A stretch of DNA of 64,000 nt, taken from Candidatus Thermoflexus japonica. Its GTDB lineage: Bacteria; Chloroflexota; Anaerolineae; Thermoflexales; Thermoflexaceae. The position numbers and the translations under genes were made by a program. Of the stretch, positions 26,409-35,360 are shown piece after piece; positions within the stretch are counted from its first letter, which is position 1, and each line of letters begins with the position of its first letter. The DNA lies in the NCBI GenBank assembly GCA_002898735.1, contig BEHY01000004.1:21009-85008 (forward strand). Direction: 5' to 3'. The notes below the pieces were generated by a model, which saw nothing but the letters and a program-made list of their open reading frames with translations, was not told the DNA's origin and did no database searches.

Positions 26409-26690
26409 GTGCAGAAAGTCATCGGCGTGACCGAACTGCAGCGGCGCTTCCGGGCCGTGCTGGATGAGGTGGTCAAGCAGGGCGTCTTCTATGTGCTCAC
26501 CCGCGGCAGCCGGCCCGAAGCCGTCCTCATCCCCTATGAAACCTTCCTGCGTTACCAGGAGCTGGAGGAAAAAGAGGTCCTGGCCCGCCTGGACCGCCTG
26601 CTGGCGCGGCTGGCGGAGCAGAACGCGGCCCGCAGTGACGAGGAAGTGGCCGCGGATGTGGAAGCCGCGCTGGCCGAGGCGCGCCGCTGA
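26409..26690 (+). CDS. Phd/YefM-family antitoxin
   Basis: 93 residues from GTG 26409 with GGAGG 7 nt upstream; the longer open frame has no ribosome-binding site. The N-terminal DNA-binding fold is typical ([20 protein letters not shown], then [19 protein letters not shown]), followed by an acidic helical tail that would wrap the toxin ([21 protein letters not shown]). Its stop codon overlaps the start of the PIN gene by one base, the standard coupling of a VapBC-type pair. The inverted repeat upstream is its likely binding site. Confidence 0.87.
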   Translation: MQKVIGVTELQRRFRAVLDEVVKQGVFYVLTRGSRPEAVLIPYETFLRYQELEEKEVLARLDRLLARLAEQNAARSDEEVAADVEAALAEARR

Positions 26691-27130
26691 TGCGGGCCGT
26701 GGTGGACACAAACATCCTGGTGCGGGCGCTGATTCGGCCCCAGGGCACGGTGGGGCCGGTCCTCCTCCACCTGCGGCGGGGGGACTACACCCTTCTATAC
26801 AGCGATGCCACCCTGGAAGAGCTGGTGGTGGTGCTTCACCGGCCGCGCATTCGGGAGAAGTATGGCCTCAGCGACGAGGACATTCGCACCGTGGTGGCGC
26901 TGATCCTTCTCCGGGGAGAGCCCGTCACGCCCCAGGTTCGGATCCGTGCCTGTCGCGATCCTCACGATGACAAGTTCCTCGAGGTGGCGGTGAGCGGCCG
27001 GGCGGACGTCATGGTTAGCGGCGACGAGGACCTGCTCATCCTCTCGCCGTTTCAGGGCATTCCCATCGTGTCCCCACGCGAGTTTCTCAAAATGCTCGCG
27101 GCCGGAACGGAGGAAGGAAAGGGGCCGTGA
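26690..27130 (+). CDS. PIN-domain ribonuclease toxin (VapC-like)
   Basis: 146 residues. PIN-domain acidic residues are present: Asp6 in VVDTNILV, Glu in DATLEELV, Asp in CRDPHDDKFLEVA and Asp in VMVSGDEDLL. The family cleaves RNA in a metal-dependent way; the antitoxin blocks it. The wording 'SPFQGIPIVSPREFL' at the end is typical of the PIN_3 subfamily. Fully intact and translationally coupled to the Phd-like gene. Confidence 0.9.
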   Translation: MRAVVDTNILVRALIRPQGTVGPVLLHLRRGDYTLLYSDATLEELVVVLHRPRIREKYGLSDEDIRTVVALILLRGEPVTPQVRIRACRDPHDDKFLEVAVSGRADVMVSGDEDLLILSPFQGIPIVSPREFLKMLAAGTEEGKGP

Positions 27131-27781
27131 GGCCGTCTCCCCTCTTGGCGATATCGGGCCGGATGGCCGCGGCCGGGTGAGCGAGGTCAATCCTGGAAGG
27201 GGGTCTCGACTGGGCGTTCCAGCGGCGGGAGAAACGTTCGGGCAGGCGGCCGTATCGGGCGGGGGAGCACACAGGTGGCATTCTGTGAGCCTCGAACTCG
27301 GCCAGGGCCACGACCACCCTGGCGGTGGCGAATCTCCTCTTGACAGGAAATCGGGAACGTGCTACATATAGCGCCAAACTTCTGGAGTTGTCGAGGGCCA
27401 TGGCTGGGACGCGCGCAACCCCACTCGCTGGCGCGAGGGGCGCTCCGCGATGGCGGATCGCCCAGCGGGTGGATTTCATCTCCTCGATGAACACCTGTAT
27501 CTGTCCTGAGCGGGGGCAGAAGGCGGCCGCCCGCTTGGGACGTGCGCCCCGCTGAGTGGAACCGACCTCCTTCTGCCTCCGCCTCCTTTCACCTCCTAAT
27601 GGAATCACCCTGGCTCAGATCAGCTCGGCGTCCTCTCCGGCTATCCCTGCCGTTTCGCCCGGATGGCGTTTGCTGTAAACACCCCTGCTCCCATTCGGGG
27701 GGATGGGGATCGCTCGGGCATCGAGCGATGGCGGCCGTTCCCTATCTCTTTTCCCATAAACCCTGGTCCAGGAGGTTGGTC
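27131..27781. other. 650-nt gene-free stretch with a strong promoter and long leader
   Basis: The frames here are short, lack ribosome-binding sites and show no recognisable domain. A near-consensus promoter lies at 27340-27368. The following ~410 nt up to the rhodanese start contain several GC-rich self-complementary segments (around 27420-27540 and 27690-27730), so a structured leader or a small RNA is possible. I could not match it to 6S RNA, SRP RNA, tmRNA or RNase P. Confidence 0.45.
27340..27368 (+). promoter_or_regulatory. Sigma-70-type promoter
   Basis: TTGACA (27340-27345), 17-nt spacer, TACATA (27363-27368). The first downstream gene is the rhodanese at 27782. Confidence 0.65.
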
Positions 27782-28627
27782 ATGGCGACGTATGCGGATC
27801 CGCTGGCCCTGGTGGACACGGAGTGGGTGGCGCAGCACCTGCAGGACCCGAAGGTGCGGATGGTGGAGGTGGATTACGATCCGGCCAGCGCCTATCATCT
27901 GGGTCACATTCCGGGCGCTGTGCTCTTCGACTGGCGAAAGGACCTGAACGACCCGGTGCGGCGGGACATCCTGAGCAAGGAGGCCTTCGAGGCCCTCAAC
28001 AGCCGTGCGGGGATCTCCAACGACACCACGGTGGTGCTTTATGGGGACTTCCGCAACTGGTTCGCGGCCTTCGCCTTCTGGATCTACAAGCTCTATGGCC
28101 ATGGGGATGTGCGCCTGCTGAACGGCGGCCGCAAAAAGTGGATCGAGGAGAAGCGGCCCCTCACCGAGGAGGTGCCCTCCTACCCGCCGGCGACCTACCG
28201 CGCCCAGGAGCCCGACGCCCGCCTGCGGGCGCATCTTCCCCATGTCCTGAACGTTCTGGGGAAGCGCGGGGTGGCCTTGGTGGATGTGCGCTCGCCGGCG
28301 GAGTTCACCGGGGAGATCACCGCCCCGCCGGAGTATCCCAACGAGGCGGCCCAGCGCGGGGGCCACATCCCCGGCGCGGTGAACATCCCCTGGTCGAAGG
28401 CCCTGAACGACGATGATACGTTCAAGGATCCGGATGCCCTGCGCCGGATCTATGAGGAGGCGGGGGTTACCCCGGATAAGGAGGTCATCACCTATTGCCG
28501 CATCGGGGAGCGCTCCTCGGTGACCTGGTTCGTGTTGCGCCATCTGCTGGGCTACCCCCATGTCCGCAACTACGACGGTTCCTGGTCGGAGTGGGGCAAC
28601 ACCATCGGCGTGCCGATCGAGCGCTGA
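27782..28627 (+). CDS. Two-domain thiosulfate/3-mercaptopyruvate sulfurtransferase (rhodanese)
   Basis: 281 residues. The N-terminal rhodanese domain (about 1-130) is inactive, with Asp89 in the loop position; the C-terminal domain (about 150-281) carries the active-site loop YCRIGERSS with Cys239. It transfers sulfane sulfur to cyanide or thiol acceptors. AGGAGG precedes ATG 27782, which is chosen over the longer frame. A GC-rich 12-bp hairpin (28638-28649/28654-28665) separates it from the TusA-like gene, which may receive sulfur from it. Confidence 0.94.
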   Translation: MATYADPLALVDTEWVAQHLQDPKVRMVEVDYDPASAYHLGHIPGAVLFDWRKDLNDPVRRDILSKEAFEALNSRAGISNDTTVVLYGDFRNWFAAFAFWIYKLYGHGDVRLLNGGRKKWIEEKRPLTEEVPSYPPATYRAQEPDARLRAHLPHVLNVLGKRGVALVDVRSPAEFTGEITAPPEYPNEAAQRGGHIPGAVNIPWSKALNDDDTFKDPDALRRIYEEAGVTPDKEVITYCRIGERSSVTWFVLRHLLGYPHVRNYDGSWSEWGNTIGVPIER

Positions 28628-28687
28628 GGCGAGGCGGGGGCGGGCCTCCGGCCGGAGGCCCGCCCTCCGGAAAAGCGGAGGGAAGCC

Positions 28688-28930
28688 ATGGCACGGATCG
28701 TGCGGACAGTGGATCTGCGGGCGGGGATCGAGCTGTGCACGGATTCGCCGATCGGCCGGGTTCAACAGGCCCTGGCCGGCCTGGGTCCGGAGGAGGCGGT
28801 GGCGGTGTGGGTGAAAGGTTACGCCGATGAGTTCACCGTCACCGCATGGGCGAAGCGGAACGGATACACCGTCCTGGAGGTGCAGCGGGAGGGCGAGGAA
28901 GCCCGCATCCTGCTCGGGGTATCTTCTTAG
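28688..28930 (+). CDS. TusA-like small sulfur-carrier protein
   Basis: 80 residues with the TusA/SirA outline: a start strand (VRTVDLRAG), a Cys (Cys17) followed by Pro and a helix (SPIGRVQQALAGL), central strands (VAVWVKGY), a helix (TVTAWAKRNGY) and last strands. The usual CPxP motif is replaced by CTDSP, so the Cys stays but the first Pro is lost. It probably accepts or relays sulfur from the rhodanese 60 nt upstream. The fold assignment is moderate; activity is inferred. Confidence 0.65.
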   Translation: MARIVRTVDLRAGIELCTDSPIGRVQQALAGLGPEEAVAVWVKGYADEFTVTAWAKRNGYTVLEVQREGEEARILLGVSS

Positions 28931-29078
28931 GTCAGGAATTACGCCGTTGAATTTTCCCTAGGAGGATTTGGGGAGTGGGGCGCTTCCAACGCCCCACCCT
29001 CCTCAGATATGTTCTCGCCATTTTTCATGGCTCAAAGGGTTGCGGAATGGGGCCATCTTCCTCTAAGGGGGGTGAGGG

Positions 29079-29579
29079 GTGAGCGAGATCGAAGCGCTCC
29101 TGCGCAACAACGAGGTCTATGCGGCGTCCTTCGCTTATGGCCACCTTCCGGCCGCCCCCTCCCGGCGGCTGGCCATCGTGACCTGCATGGACGCGCGCAT
29201 CGATGTGCATCGGATCCTGGGCCTGCGGGAGGGCGAAGCACACGTCATCCGCAACGCCGGAGGGGTGGTCACGGAGGATGTGATCCGTTCCCTGACGATC
29301 TCCCAGCGCCTGCTGGGCACGCGGGAGATCATGCTCATCCATCACACGGATTGTGGCATGTTGACGTTCCGGGACGATGAGCTGAAGGATCGCATCCAGG
29401 CGGAGATCGGGATCTGGCCGCCCTTCGCTTTCGAGGCCTTCTCCGACCTGGAGGAGGATGTTCGACAGTCCATCCGCCGGCTTCAGGCCAGCCCCTTCCT
29501 GCCCTACAAGGACGCGATCCGTGGATTTGTTTACGATGGGCGCACCGGCCGGCTTCGTGAAGTTCGGCTGGATCTGTGA
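29079..29579 (+). CDS. Beta-class carbonic anhydrase
   Basis: 166 residues from GTG 29079, after a GGGGGTGAGGG Shine-Dalgarno. Zinc ligands Cys36, His89 and Cys92 are in CMDARID and HHTDCGML, with the Asp38-Arg40 dyad. It interconverts CO2 and bicarbonate. The short length and the VTCMDARID wording place it in the small prokaryotic beta-CA group. It follows the sulfur genes on the same strand but 148 nt away. Confidence 0.93.
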   Translation: MSEIEALLRNNEVYAASFAYGHLPAAPSRRLAIVTCMDARIDVHRILGLREGEAHVIRNAGGVVTEDVIRSLTISQRLLGTREIMLIHHTDCGMLTFRDDELKDRIQAEIGIWPPFAFEAFSDLEEDVRQSIRRLQASPFLPYKDAIRGFVYDGRTGRLREVRLDL

Positions 29580-29640
29580 CACCTGCCATGGGGCGCAGTT
29601 GGCTTCCCCGTGAGGACGTTTGAGGCTGCGCCAGCGCGCG

Positions 29641-29669
29641 TTGACAGGGCTCGCCCTATCGGCTAAAAT
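29641..29669 (+). promoter_or_regulatory. Promoter of rpsL
   Basis: TTGACA (29641-29646), 17-nt spacer, TAAAAT (29664-29669). About 185 nt of leader precede rpsL. The leader contains a CCTCCCCCGGGGGAT palindrome and GGAGAGGGGAGGG; ribosomal-protein feedback is possible but not shown. Confidence 0.75.
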
Positions 29670-29859
29670 ACACGGTGCTTTTTTGATCTCCAGGCTCCGG
29701 GTTCATCCCCTCCCCCGGGGGATCCCCCAAATCGGGTGTTGCGCATCGGGTCTCCTCCCGGAGAGGGGAGGGAAGGAAGTCTTTCTGCCTTCTCCATCGG
29801 CACCGGGTGGCATAAGTCCTGTCCATCTTAAACCTCAGGATCGCGAGGGATAAAGGAGA

Positions 29860-30291
29860 ATGCCGACCATCAACCAGCTGATCCGCAAGGGGCGTAAGCC
29901 GAAAGTTCGGAAAAGCAAGTCGCCGGCCCTTCACTGGGTGTATAACTCCCTGACCGGGGAGCGCTACTGGGACCCGAAGGGGGCTCCACAGCGCCGCGGG
30001 GTGTGTGTCGTGGTGCGCACCATGACGCCCAAGAAGCCTAATTCGGCGTTGCGGAAGATCGCCCGGGTCCGCCTGACCAGTGGGGTGGAGGTCACCGCTT
30101 ACATCCCCGGTGAGGGCCATAACCTCCAGGAGCACTCGGTGGTTCTGGTCCGCGGGGGGCGCGTGAAGGATCTCCCGGGGGTGCGCTATCACATCATCCG
30201 GGGCGCGCTGGATGCGGCGGGCGTGGAGAAGCGGCGCCAGGGGCGCTCGAAATATGGCGCCAAGCGGCCCAAGGAGCAGAAGGGCCGGTAA
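29860..30291 (+). CDS. rpsL: Small ribosomal subunit protein uS12
   Basis: 143 residues. The conserved decoding-centre loops are intact: [11 protein letters not shown] (Lys59, the streptomycin-resistance position) and [11 protein letters not shown] (Asp104, the methylthiolation site). Compared with the E. coli protein there are about 15 extra residues between PAL and PQRRGVC, a difference also known from Gram-positive S12. The gene stands alone: rpsG, fusA and tuf do not follow, and a hairpin ends the transcript right after it. Confidence 0.97.
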   Translation: MPTINQLIRKGRKPKVRKSKSPALHWVYNSLTGERYWDPKGAPQRRGVCVVVRTMTPKKPNSALRKIARVRLTSGVEVTAYIPGEGHNLQEHSVVLVRGGRVKDLPGVRYHIIRGALDAAGVEKRRQGRSKYGAKRPKEQKGR

Positions 30292-30320
30292 AGCGTTCTT
30301 CGGTGTCGAGGTGAACGGCT

Positions 30321-30349
30321 GGAGGGGAGCCCATCCCGGGCTCCCCTCC
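30321..30349. terminator. Bidirectional terminator between rpsL and the pseudouridine synthase gene
   Basis: 12-bp perfect stem (30321-30332/30338-30349, loop ATCCC) followed by GCTTTAT. It serves two convergent genes. The T-tract is weak. Confidence 0.65.
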
Positions 30350-30352
30350 GCT

Positions 30353-31096
30353 TTATCCGGTTCGGGGGCGCGGGGCTTTCGGACCCCGCTGCTTCAGGGC
30401 CTGAAGCTGTCGCAATTCCTGGGAGGTCAGGGGACGCCACTGGCCGGGCTTGAGACGACCCAGCGCCACCGGTCCGATGCGGATGCGGATCAGGCGACGC
30501 ACCGGATGGCCCAGACGGGCGGCGATCCGCCGGATCTGGCGTTTTTTCCCTTCCCGCATCTCCACCAGCAACCACGTTTGATCCCCTTCGTAGCGGATGA
30601 TCTGCACCTTCGCCGGCCGCGTCCTCTGTCCCTCCAGGAAGATCCCCCGCCGCCACTGCGCCAGGGTTTCGGAATCGGGGCGCCCCTCCACCAGGACCTG
30701 GTAGACCTTCGGGTGTTCGTAGCGAGGATGAGTCAATCGGTGGGCCAGATCTCCATCGTTGATCAGCAGGACCAGCCCCTCGCTCCGCGCGTCCAGGCGC
30801 CCGACGACATAGAGGGGTTTCACCGGGGGGACCAGATCATACACGCTGGGCTTCCCAGAACCCGGCATCGGGTCCGAGAGCACACCCCGGGGCTTGTAAA
30901 GCGCGAAGCCCATCAGCGGCGGGATCCGGATGCGGCGGCCATCCACCCGGATTTCATCCCGCTCCGGATCGGCGCTCATCCCGAGATGGGCAGGGGCCCC
31001 GTTCACGGTCACCCGTCCCTGCCGGATCAGCGCTTCACATTCCCGGCGGGAGCCCAATCCCGCCCGTGCCAGGATCTTCTGGAGACGTTCCCGCAT
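30353..31096 (-). CDS. RsuA/RluB-family 23S/16S rRNA pseudouridine synthase
   Basis: 247 residues. An S4 RNA-binding domain (about 1-60; MRERLQKILARAGLGSRRE, LIRQGRVTVNG) precedes the catalytic domain with YKPRGV and GRLDARSEGL, whose Asp is the catalytic residue, and the C-terminal KKRQIRRIAARLGHPVRRL. It isomerises uridine to pseudouridine in rRNA, probably at the RluB-type 23S site; RsuA- and RluE-type specificity cannot be excluded. Confidence 0.93.
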   Translation of the reverse strand: MRERLQKILARAGLGSRRECEALIRQGRVTVNGAPAHLGMSADPERDEIRVDGRRIRIPPLMGFALYKPRGVLSDPMPGSGKPSVYDLVPPVKPLYVVGRLDARSEGLVLLINDGDLAHRLTHPRYEHPKVYQVLVEGRPDSETLAQWRRGIFLEGQRTRPAKVQIIRYEGDQTWLLVEMREGKKRQIRRIAARLGHPVRRLIRIRIGPVALGRLKPGQWRPLTSQELRQLQALKQRGPKAPRPRTG

Positions 31097-31150
31097 TGCT
31101 GATACTTCCCGCTTCAGGAATCGGGGTCCGGATGGGGTGCCAGAAAAGGA

Positions 31151-32203
31151 TCATGGGGCGGATGGGTCTTTCAGAAGGCTTAACTTCCACGCCAGCTTTT
31201 CCACATCATCGGTGCCGCGGATCCGGATTCGGGGCCATGTAAAGCGATTCTCCAGCCGTTCGTCGGCCCCGTAGGCCGTGGTGACCGCGCCCCAGAATTG
31301 ATACCCCTCCAGAAACCGGATCAGGTTCTTATCGTAGTCGGAGGAAGGATAGGCGAAGAAACGCACCGGACGACCCGTATGGGCCTCGATGGATTGCTTG
31401 CCGCCGATGATGTGATAGAACAGGAAGGCCTCATCCCTCCCGCTCAGCGGGATGTGCTCCCGCCCATGGAGCTGGATATCCATTTCCGCTTCGCTCATCT
31501 GCCGGATCTGCTCCCACGACAGATAGCGGGGATCCCCCGCGTCGGCCCGGCCGGTCAGGACGAAGAACGTTCCCTGAAAGCCGTAGCGCCGGAGCCCCGG
31601 GAATGCCTCCTCATAGGCGTCCCGATAGCCATCGTCGAAGGTCAATACGATCGGTTGGGGGGGAAGCGGACGGCCCTGGGTCAGATGGAGGATCAGATCG
31701 CTGAGGGAGACTGTTTCATACCCCGCCTGGCGCAGGTATTGAAGGTGAGCTTCGAACATCGAAGGCCGCACCGAAAGATCCAGGCGGAAACGGTCCGCCC
31801 CGGAGGGCGGATTCGAAATGTAATGATACATCAGGATGGGAACCCGTAGCGCCCGCGGCGAGCCATCGGCGGGCGGCAGGGGCTCCTGAAAGAACGGGTA
31901 GGGCGTCGGAGTCGACGCGATGGTCGGCGATGGCTCAGGGGCCCAAGCCCGCGGAGGCGCTGGAGGGAGCGTCGGCGACACAGGAGGCGGTTCGGTGGGG
32001 GAACCTCCCGGGACAGGAACAGAAGGGGAAGCGCCGACCGTAACGGGAAGCAACCGACGGGAAGCCTTCCCCGCAGCCGCATCGATCGCAGGGCTGAGCA
32101 TCAGTGTGGTCAGCACAATCGGTCCACCGAGGGCGATCATCCACAGGATGGGGGGGATGAAACGCGGTCGGGTTCGCGGCCGTCGGGGTTCTGCCATCTT
32201 CAT
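31151..32203 (-). CDS. Polysaccharide deacetylase (NodB homology), membrane anchored
   Basis: About 350 residues. A membrane helix (about 15-37), a Pro/Ser/Thr-rich spacer and a carbohydrate esterase family 4 domain. The metal-binding set is present: TFDDGY (two Asp) and HGREH (two His). Further motifs are VPILMYHYI at the start of the domain and FAYPSSDYD later. It removes N-acetyl groups from a cell-surface glycan. I set the start at ATG 32203 from the onset of sensible sequence, but no good ribosome-binding site is seen; the frame is open to 32392. Confidence 0.85.
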   Translation of the reverse strand: MKMAEPRRPRTRPRFIPPILWMIALGGPIVLTTLMLSPAIDAAAGKASRRLLPVTVGASPSVPVPGGSPTEPPPVSPTLPPAPPRAWAPEPSPTIASTPTPYPFFQEPLPPADGSPRALRVPILMYHYISNPPSGADRFRLDLSVRPSMFEAHLQYLRQAGYETVSLSDLILHLTQGRPLPPQPIVLTFDDGYRDAYEEAFPGLRRYGFQGTFFVLTGRADAGDPRYLSWEQIRQMSEAEMDIQLHGREHIPLSGRDEAFLFYHIIGGKQSIEAHTGRPVRFFAYPSSDYDKNLIRFLEGYQFWGAVTTAYGADERLENRFTWPRIRIRGTDDVEKLAWKLSLLKDPSAP

Positions 32204-32378
32204 CCGTTTGGCCGGGATTCTATGGAGGGTCGGGCGACCGATGCTCCTGGACGTTCTCATGTTCACGCCGTTCAGCTTCCATCTGAGGGGCCAGGATGGC
32301 CTCCCCCCTTCGGCCGTGGGAAGGCGAGAACATCGATCGGGAAGCCCATGGCCTGATCGTTCGAAGCGAAGAGCCCAC

Positions 32379-32416
32379 AAAAATCCCCGCACCCATCAAA
32401 ACAAAGGGTGCGGGGA
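32379..32416 (-). terminator. Rho-independent terminator of the tRNA-Glu gene
   Basis: On the minus strand, an 11-bp stem (TCCCCGCACCC with GGGTGCGGGGA) then TTTTT. It follows the tRNA directly. Confidence 0.85.
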
Positions 32417-32424
32417 TCCCGGAG

Positions 32425-32498
32425 TGCCCCCGAGGGGATTCGAACCCCTGATCTCCGCCTTGAAAGGGCGGCGTCCTAGGCCACTAGACGACGGGGGC
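32425..32498 (-). tRNA. tRNA-Glu, anticodon TTC
   Basis: 74-nt cloverleaf on the minus strand: acceptor GCCCCCG pairs with CGGGGGC, D-arm GTC...GAC with TAGTGG loop, anticodon stem CCGCC/GGCGG with loop CTTTCAA (anticodon TTC), T-arm AGGGG-TTCGAAT-CCCCT. The 3' CCA is not encoded. It has its own extended -10 promoter and terminator, so it is a single-gene unit. Confidence 0.97.
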
Positions 32499-32509
32499 GT
32501 TCCCGGTTA

Positions 32510-32518
32510 ATTATACCA
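32510..32518 (-). promoter_or_regulatory. Extended -10 promoter of tRNA-Glu
   Basis: TGG-TATAAT on the minus strand, about 12 nt before the tRNA 5' end. No good -35 hexamer is seen, which the extended -10 may compensate. Confidence 0.65.
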
Positions 32519-32685
32519 CACCGCGCCGTTCCATTGCGGACCCGGGATTCTCGGAGGCAGCTGGCTGCATCGCCGCTCCGAAGGGGGATGAGGCCGGTCG
32601 TCACCTCCCCTTCTCGGGATCTGAGCGATGGCCTGTGCGACCTTGAGCTTCCCCGAGAGGGGCATCGGGCAGGGGCGGAGGGCGA

Positions 32686-33186
32686 TCACCCCATGGGTTC
32701 CATCGGGCGAACGCCCTCCGTGCCCCGCCGCAGCTCCCAGGGATAGATGATGTAAGCGTCCGTCACAGCGGCATAGTAGGTTGGCCCGTGGCGGAAGAGG
32801 GATTCACGGGGCTTATAATGGAGCACCGCGGTTTCCGGATAACCGCCGGCCGCCTCCACCCGGCTTCGAACGGTGTTGATGGTGCGCCCGCTGGCCCAGA
32901 CATCATCCACGATCAGCACCCGACGGCCTCGCAACAGCTCATCCTCGGGGAACTGCAGGAACGTGGGCCAGGTGAAAAGCTTGACCCGGCTTAAGTCCTG
33001 GGCCTCCGGGAAGCGGACGGCGGCCGTCAGGATGTATTTGATGTCCAGGGCCTCCGCGATCATCCCCCCGGGCACGATTCCCCCTCGCGTGATCATCAGC
33101 AGGGCATCGAAAGGTCCTCGGAGCTGGGGCAACAGATGGTCCATCAGGGCTTCCACATCCCCCCACGAAAGGATTTCTCGCCGCAT
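32686..33186 (-). CDS. Phosphoribosyltransferase (type I, purine/xanthine PRT-like)
   Basis: 166 residues. The PRPP-binding loop VLIVDDVWASGRT is clear, preceded by the flexible hood region and an ITRGGIVPGGMIAE motif typical of hypoxanthine/xanthine-guanine phosphoribosyltransferases. It would join a nucleobase to PRPP for salvage. ATG 33186 (MRREILSWGDVEALM) has GGAGAGG upstream; the frame extends to 33243. It is downstream of an ABC importer on the same strand, which hints at imported bases, but this is only context. Confidence 0.88.
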   Translation of the reverse strand: MRREILSWGDVEALMDHLLPQLRGPFDALLMITRGGIVPGGMIAEALDIKYILTAAVRFPEAQDLSRVKLFTWPTFLQFPEDELLRGRRVLIVDDVWASGRTINTVRSRVEAAGGYPETAVLHYKPRESLFRHGPTYYAAVTDAYIIYPWELRRGTEGVRPMEPMG

Positions 33187-33336
33187 CCGCACAACCTCTC
33201 CGCGTTTGAGGGTAAGGGGTCGAAACCGGCGCCGCAGCCCCATGTTCCGACCATCGATGGGCTGGAGGGCGCTTCTCCCCCATTTTATTCCCTCTTTCCG
33301 CGGCGCGAGAGGCTGCTCCTGAGAACCATGTTTAGT

Positions 33337-34362
33337 TTATGGGGTTCCCTGCCTCGCCTTCTGGAGCAACGCGGTGGTGAAGACCCGATCGATCTCCACG
33401 GGCCGGGTGATGGCGTTGTAGCGCCGCAGGACTTCGTAGAGAGCCTCCCACTGTTCCCGCGTTTGCCATCCTATCCCGTGGGCCCGCGTCACCTCCGATT
33501 CGGCGTCCCTCAGCTCGGTCTCCAGCATAAACCGCATGTGTCCTCGATCGGCCTGCGGCGCGTATTTCAGAACGATGTCCACGGCCTCCTCCGGGTCCAT
33601 CCGCGCGTCCTCGATCCCTTTCATGGCCGCCCGCAGAAAGCGGACCAGAAGATCGGGATCCCGCTGGATCTGCTCTTCGCTGGTGACATACGTGAGCCCC
33701 AGGGTGGGCACCCCATAGTCCGCGGCCTCCCAGATCACCAGCTCATAGCCCATCTGCCGGAGCAGATAGGGTTCGTTGGACTTGAAGAGGGGATATACAT
33801 CCACCAGTCCCTGAACCAGCACCCGGGGATCGAAGCCGACGTTCACCAGCTCCACCCGGCTTCGATCCACTCCTGCCGCCTCCATAATGGCGAAGAGGTC
33901 CGGCGGCGGCGTCCCCTTATACCCCACTTTCTTCCCCTCCCAGTCCTTCGGCGTCCGCATCCCGGAGGATTTCAGGGCCGCGAAGGCCTGCTGCCCTCGC
34001 TGGCCGATGAGGGCGATCGAGACCAGCGGAAGGCCCGGATCGGCCCGCCGCTGGAGCAATACCGCGGCGTCCTGCGTGGTGACCTGGACCGCACCGGCCA
34101 TCAGGAGCTGGAGATGCTCCCCCCGCCCGGTGGAATGCTGGATCTCCACATCCAGCCCTTCAGAGAGAAAATAGCCTTTCTCTTTGGCGACGTAGACGCC
34201 CACAAACGGGAGGTTGGCCTGGGGCTTGTAGCCGGCCATGAAGACCATGGGTCGGAGCGTGGCCGTCGGCGTGGCCGACTGCGTCGGCGTGGTGCAGCTG
34301 ACCATCCCGATCGCCAGACCCACCGTGAGCACGAAGCCGATCGTTCGAATGAGTCGAAGCAT
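33337..34362 (-). CDS. ABC transporter substrate-binding lipoprotein (NMT1/THI5-like)
   Basis: 341 residues. Signal peptide with a lipobox (IGMVSC, Cys at about 23) and a Thr/Pro tether. The mature domain has the NMT1/SsuA/ThiY pattern: VFMAGYKPQANLPFVGVYVAKEKGYFLSEGLDVEI, then AGAVQVTTQDAAVLLQRR and KVGYKGTPPPDLF. Ligands in this family include thiamine-pyrimidine precursors, sulfonates and nitrate; the start resembles ThiY most. Permease and ATPase lie upstream on the same strand, with 194 nt between. Confidence 0.9.
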   Translation of the reverse strand: MLRLIRTIGFVLTVGLAIGMVSCTTPTQSATPTATLRPMVFMAGYKPQANLPFVGVYVAKEKGYFLSEGLDVEIQHSTGRGEHLQLLMAGAVQVTTQDAAVLLQRRADPGLPLVSIALIGQRGQQAFAALKSSGMRTPKDWEGKKVGYKGTPPPDLFAIMEAAGVDRSRVELVNVGFDPRVLVQGLVDVYPLFKSNEPYLLRQMGYELVIWEAADYGVPTLGLTYVTSEEQIQRDPDLLVRFLRAAMKGIEDARMDPEEAVDIVLKYAPQADRGHMRFMLETELRDAESEVTRAHGIGWQTREQWEALYEVLRRYNAITRPVEIDRVFTTALLQKARQGTP

Positions 34363-34556
34363 CGCCTTGCCTCCTGTTTGAGATGGTAGGGCTTACGCCG
34401 CCGGGCTTCGACCTGGAAGGCGGGATAGCCCCAGGCCTCCCGGAAGAAAAAGGGGCTCTGGGGCCGGGCGGGCCGCCGAAAAAGCAGAAGGGCATTCCCC
34501 GTTCCTGAACGCTCCGGTTGCGGGAGCGGCGGTGATTCTGCGCGTTCGCGGAAGCG

Positions 34557-35360
34557 TCAGGATCGCCACCAGGCTACGCGCCGTTCCCCCCATGCCGCGA
34601 GGCCGTAACCGGTCAGGCTCATGGCCGCGAGCAGGAACGCCGCCGCGAACAGACGGGGCATATCCAGGTTGGTCTGCGCCAGCCACATCGCCCGCCCTAA
34701 CCCGCCCGAGGCCCCTGTCCACTCCGCCACCACGGCCCCAATGAAGGCCAGGGGGATGGCGGTCTTCAAGGCCGTGAATGTATACGGCCATGCGGAGGGC
34801 CATCGCAGATGTCGGAGGATCTCCCAGTCCGAGGCGTTCCACGCCCGCATGAGCTCCAGGGCCGCCGGATCGACCGCCTGCAGCCCGATCATCCAGGACA
34901 CCAGGGCCGGGTAGAAGGTGAGCAGCGCGGTCATCAGAACCTTGGGCATCGGGCCGAAGCCAAACCAGAGGGTGAGGATCGGCGCGATGGCCACCAGGGG
35001 GATCGCCTTCAGCAGGAGCACCAGGGGCATCACGGCCCGCTCCAGGGGGGGATAGAAGGTGGCCGCCACCGCCAGCCCCAGCGCGATCCCCATCCCCAGG
35101 GATAGCCCGGCGATCGCTTCCCCCAGGGTCACCATGGCCGCTTGAAGGTAAAGCCCGCGCTCGGCCCAGAGGATCGCCAGGATCCGCGAAGGCGGCGGGA
35201 CTAGGTAAACCGGCACCCGGAGGATATGAACCGTGAGCTCCCACGCGAGCAGCGCGGCCGGAAGGGTGAAGGGCGGCGCGATCCGAAGCCAGCGCCGCGC
35301 CGGCCGGGCCGTTCGAACGATGAGGTGGCCGGAAGCCTGCAGGAGGGCCCGTGAGCTCAT
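34557..35360 (-). CDS. ABC transporter permease (SsuC/ThiX-like)
   Basis: 267 residues with six hydrophobic segments and a binding-protein-dependent transport core. The cytoplasmic coupling region reads [22 protein letters not shown]. The start overlaps the end of the ATPase gene by 4 nt, so both are translated together. It forms the channel for the substrate delivered by the lipoprotein at 33337-34362. Confidence 0.92.
   Translation of the reverse strand: MSSRALLQASGHLIVRTARPARRWLRIAPPFTLPAALLAWELTVHILRVPVYLVPPPSRILAILWAERGLYLQAAMVTLGEAIAGLSLGMGIALGLAVAATFYPPLERAVMPLVLLLKAIPLVAIAPILTLWFGFGPMPKVLMTALLTFYPALVSWMIGLQAVDPAALELMRAWNASDWEILRHLRWPSAWPYTFTALKTAIPLAFIGAVVAEWTGASGGLGRAMWLAQTNLDMPRLFAAAFLLAAMSLTGYGLAAWGERRVAWWRS

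Noticed and set aside
29920..29990. About 15 extra residues in ribosomal protein S12 between PAL and PQRRGVC
   Set aside because: A similar extension is standard in Gram-positive S12, so it is lineage variation rather than a novel insertion.
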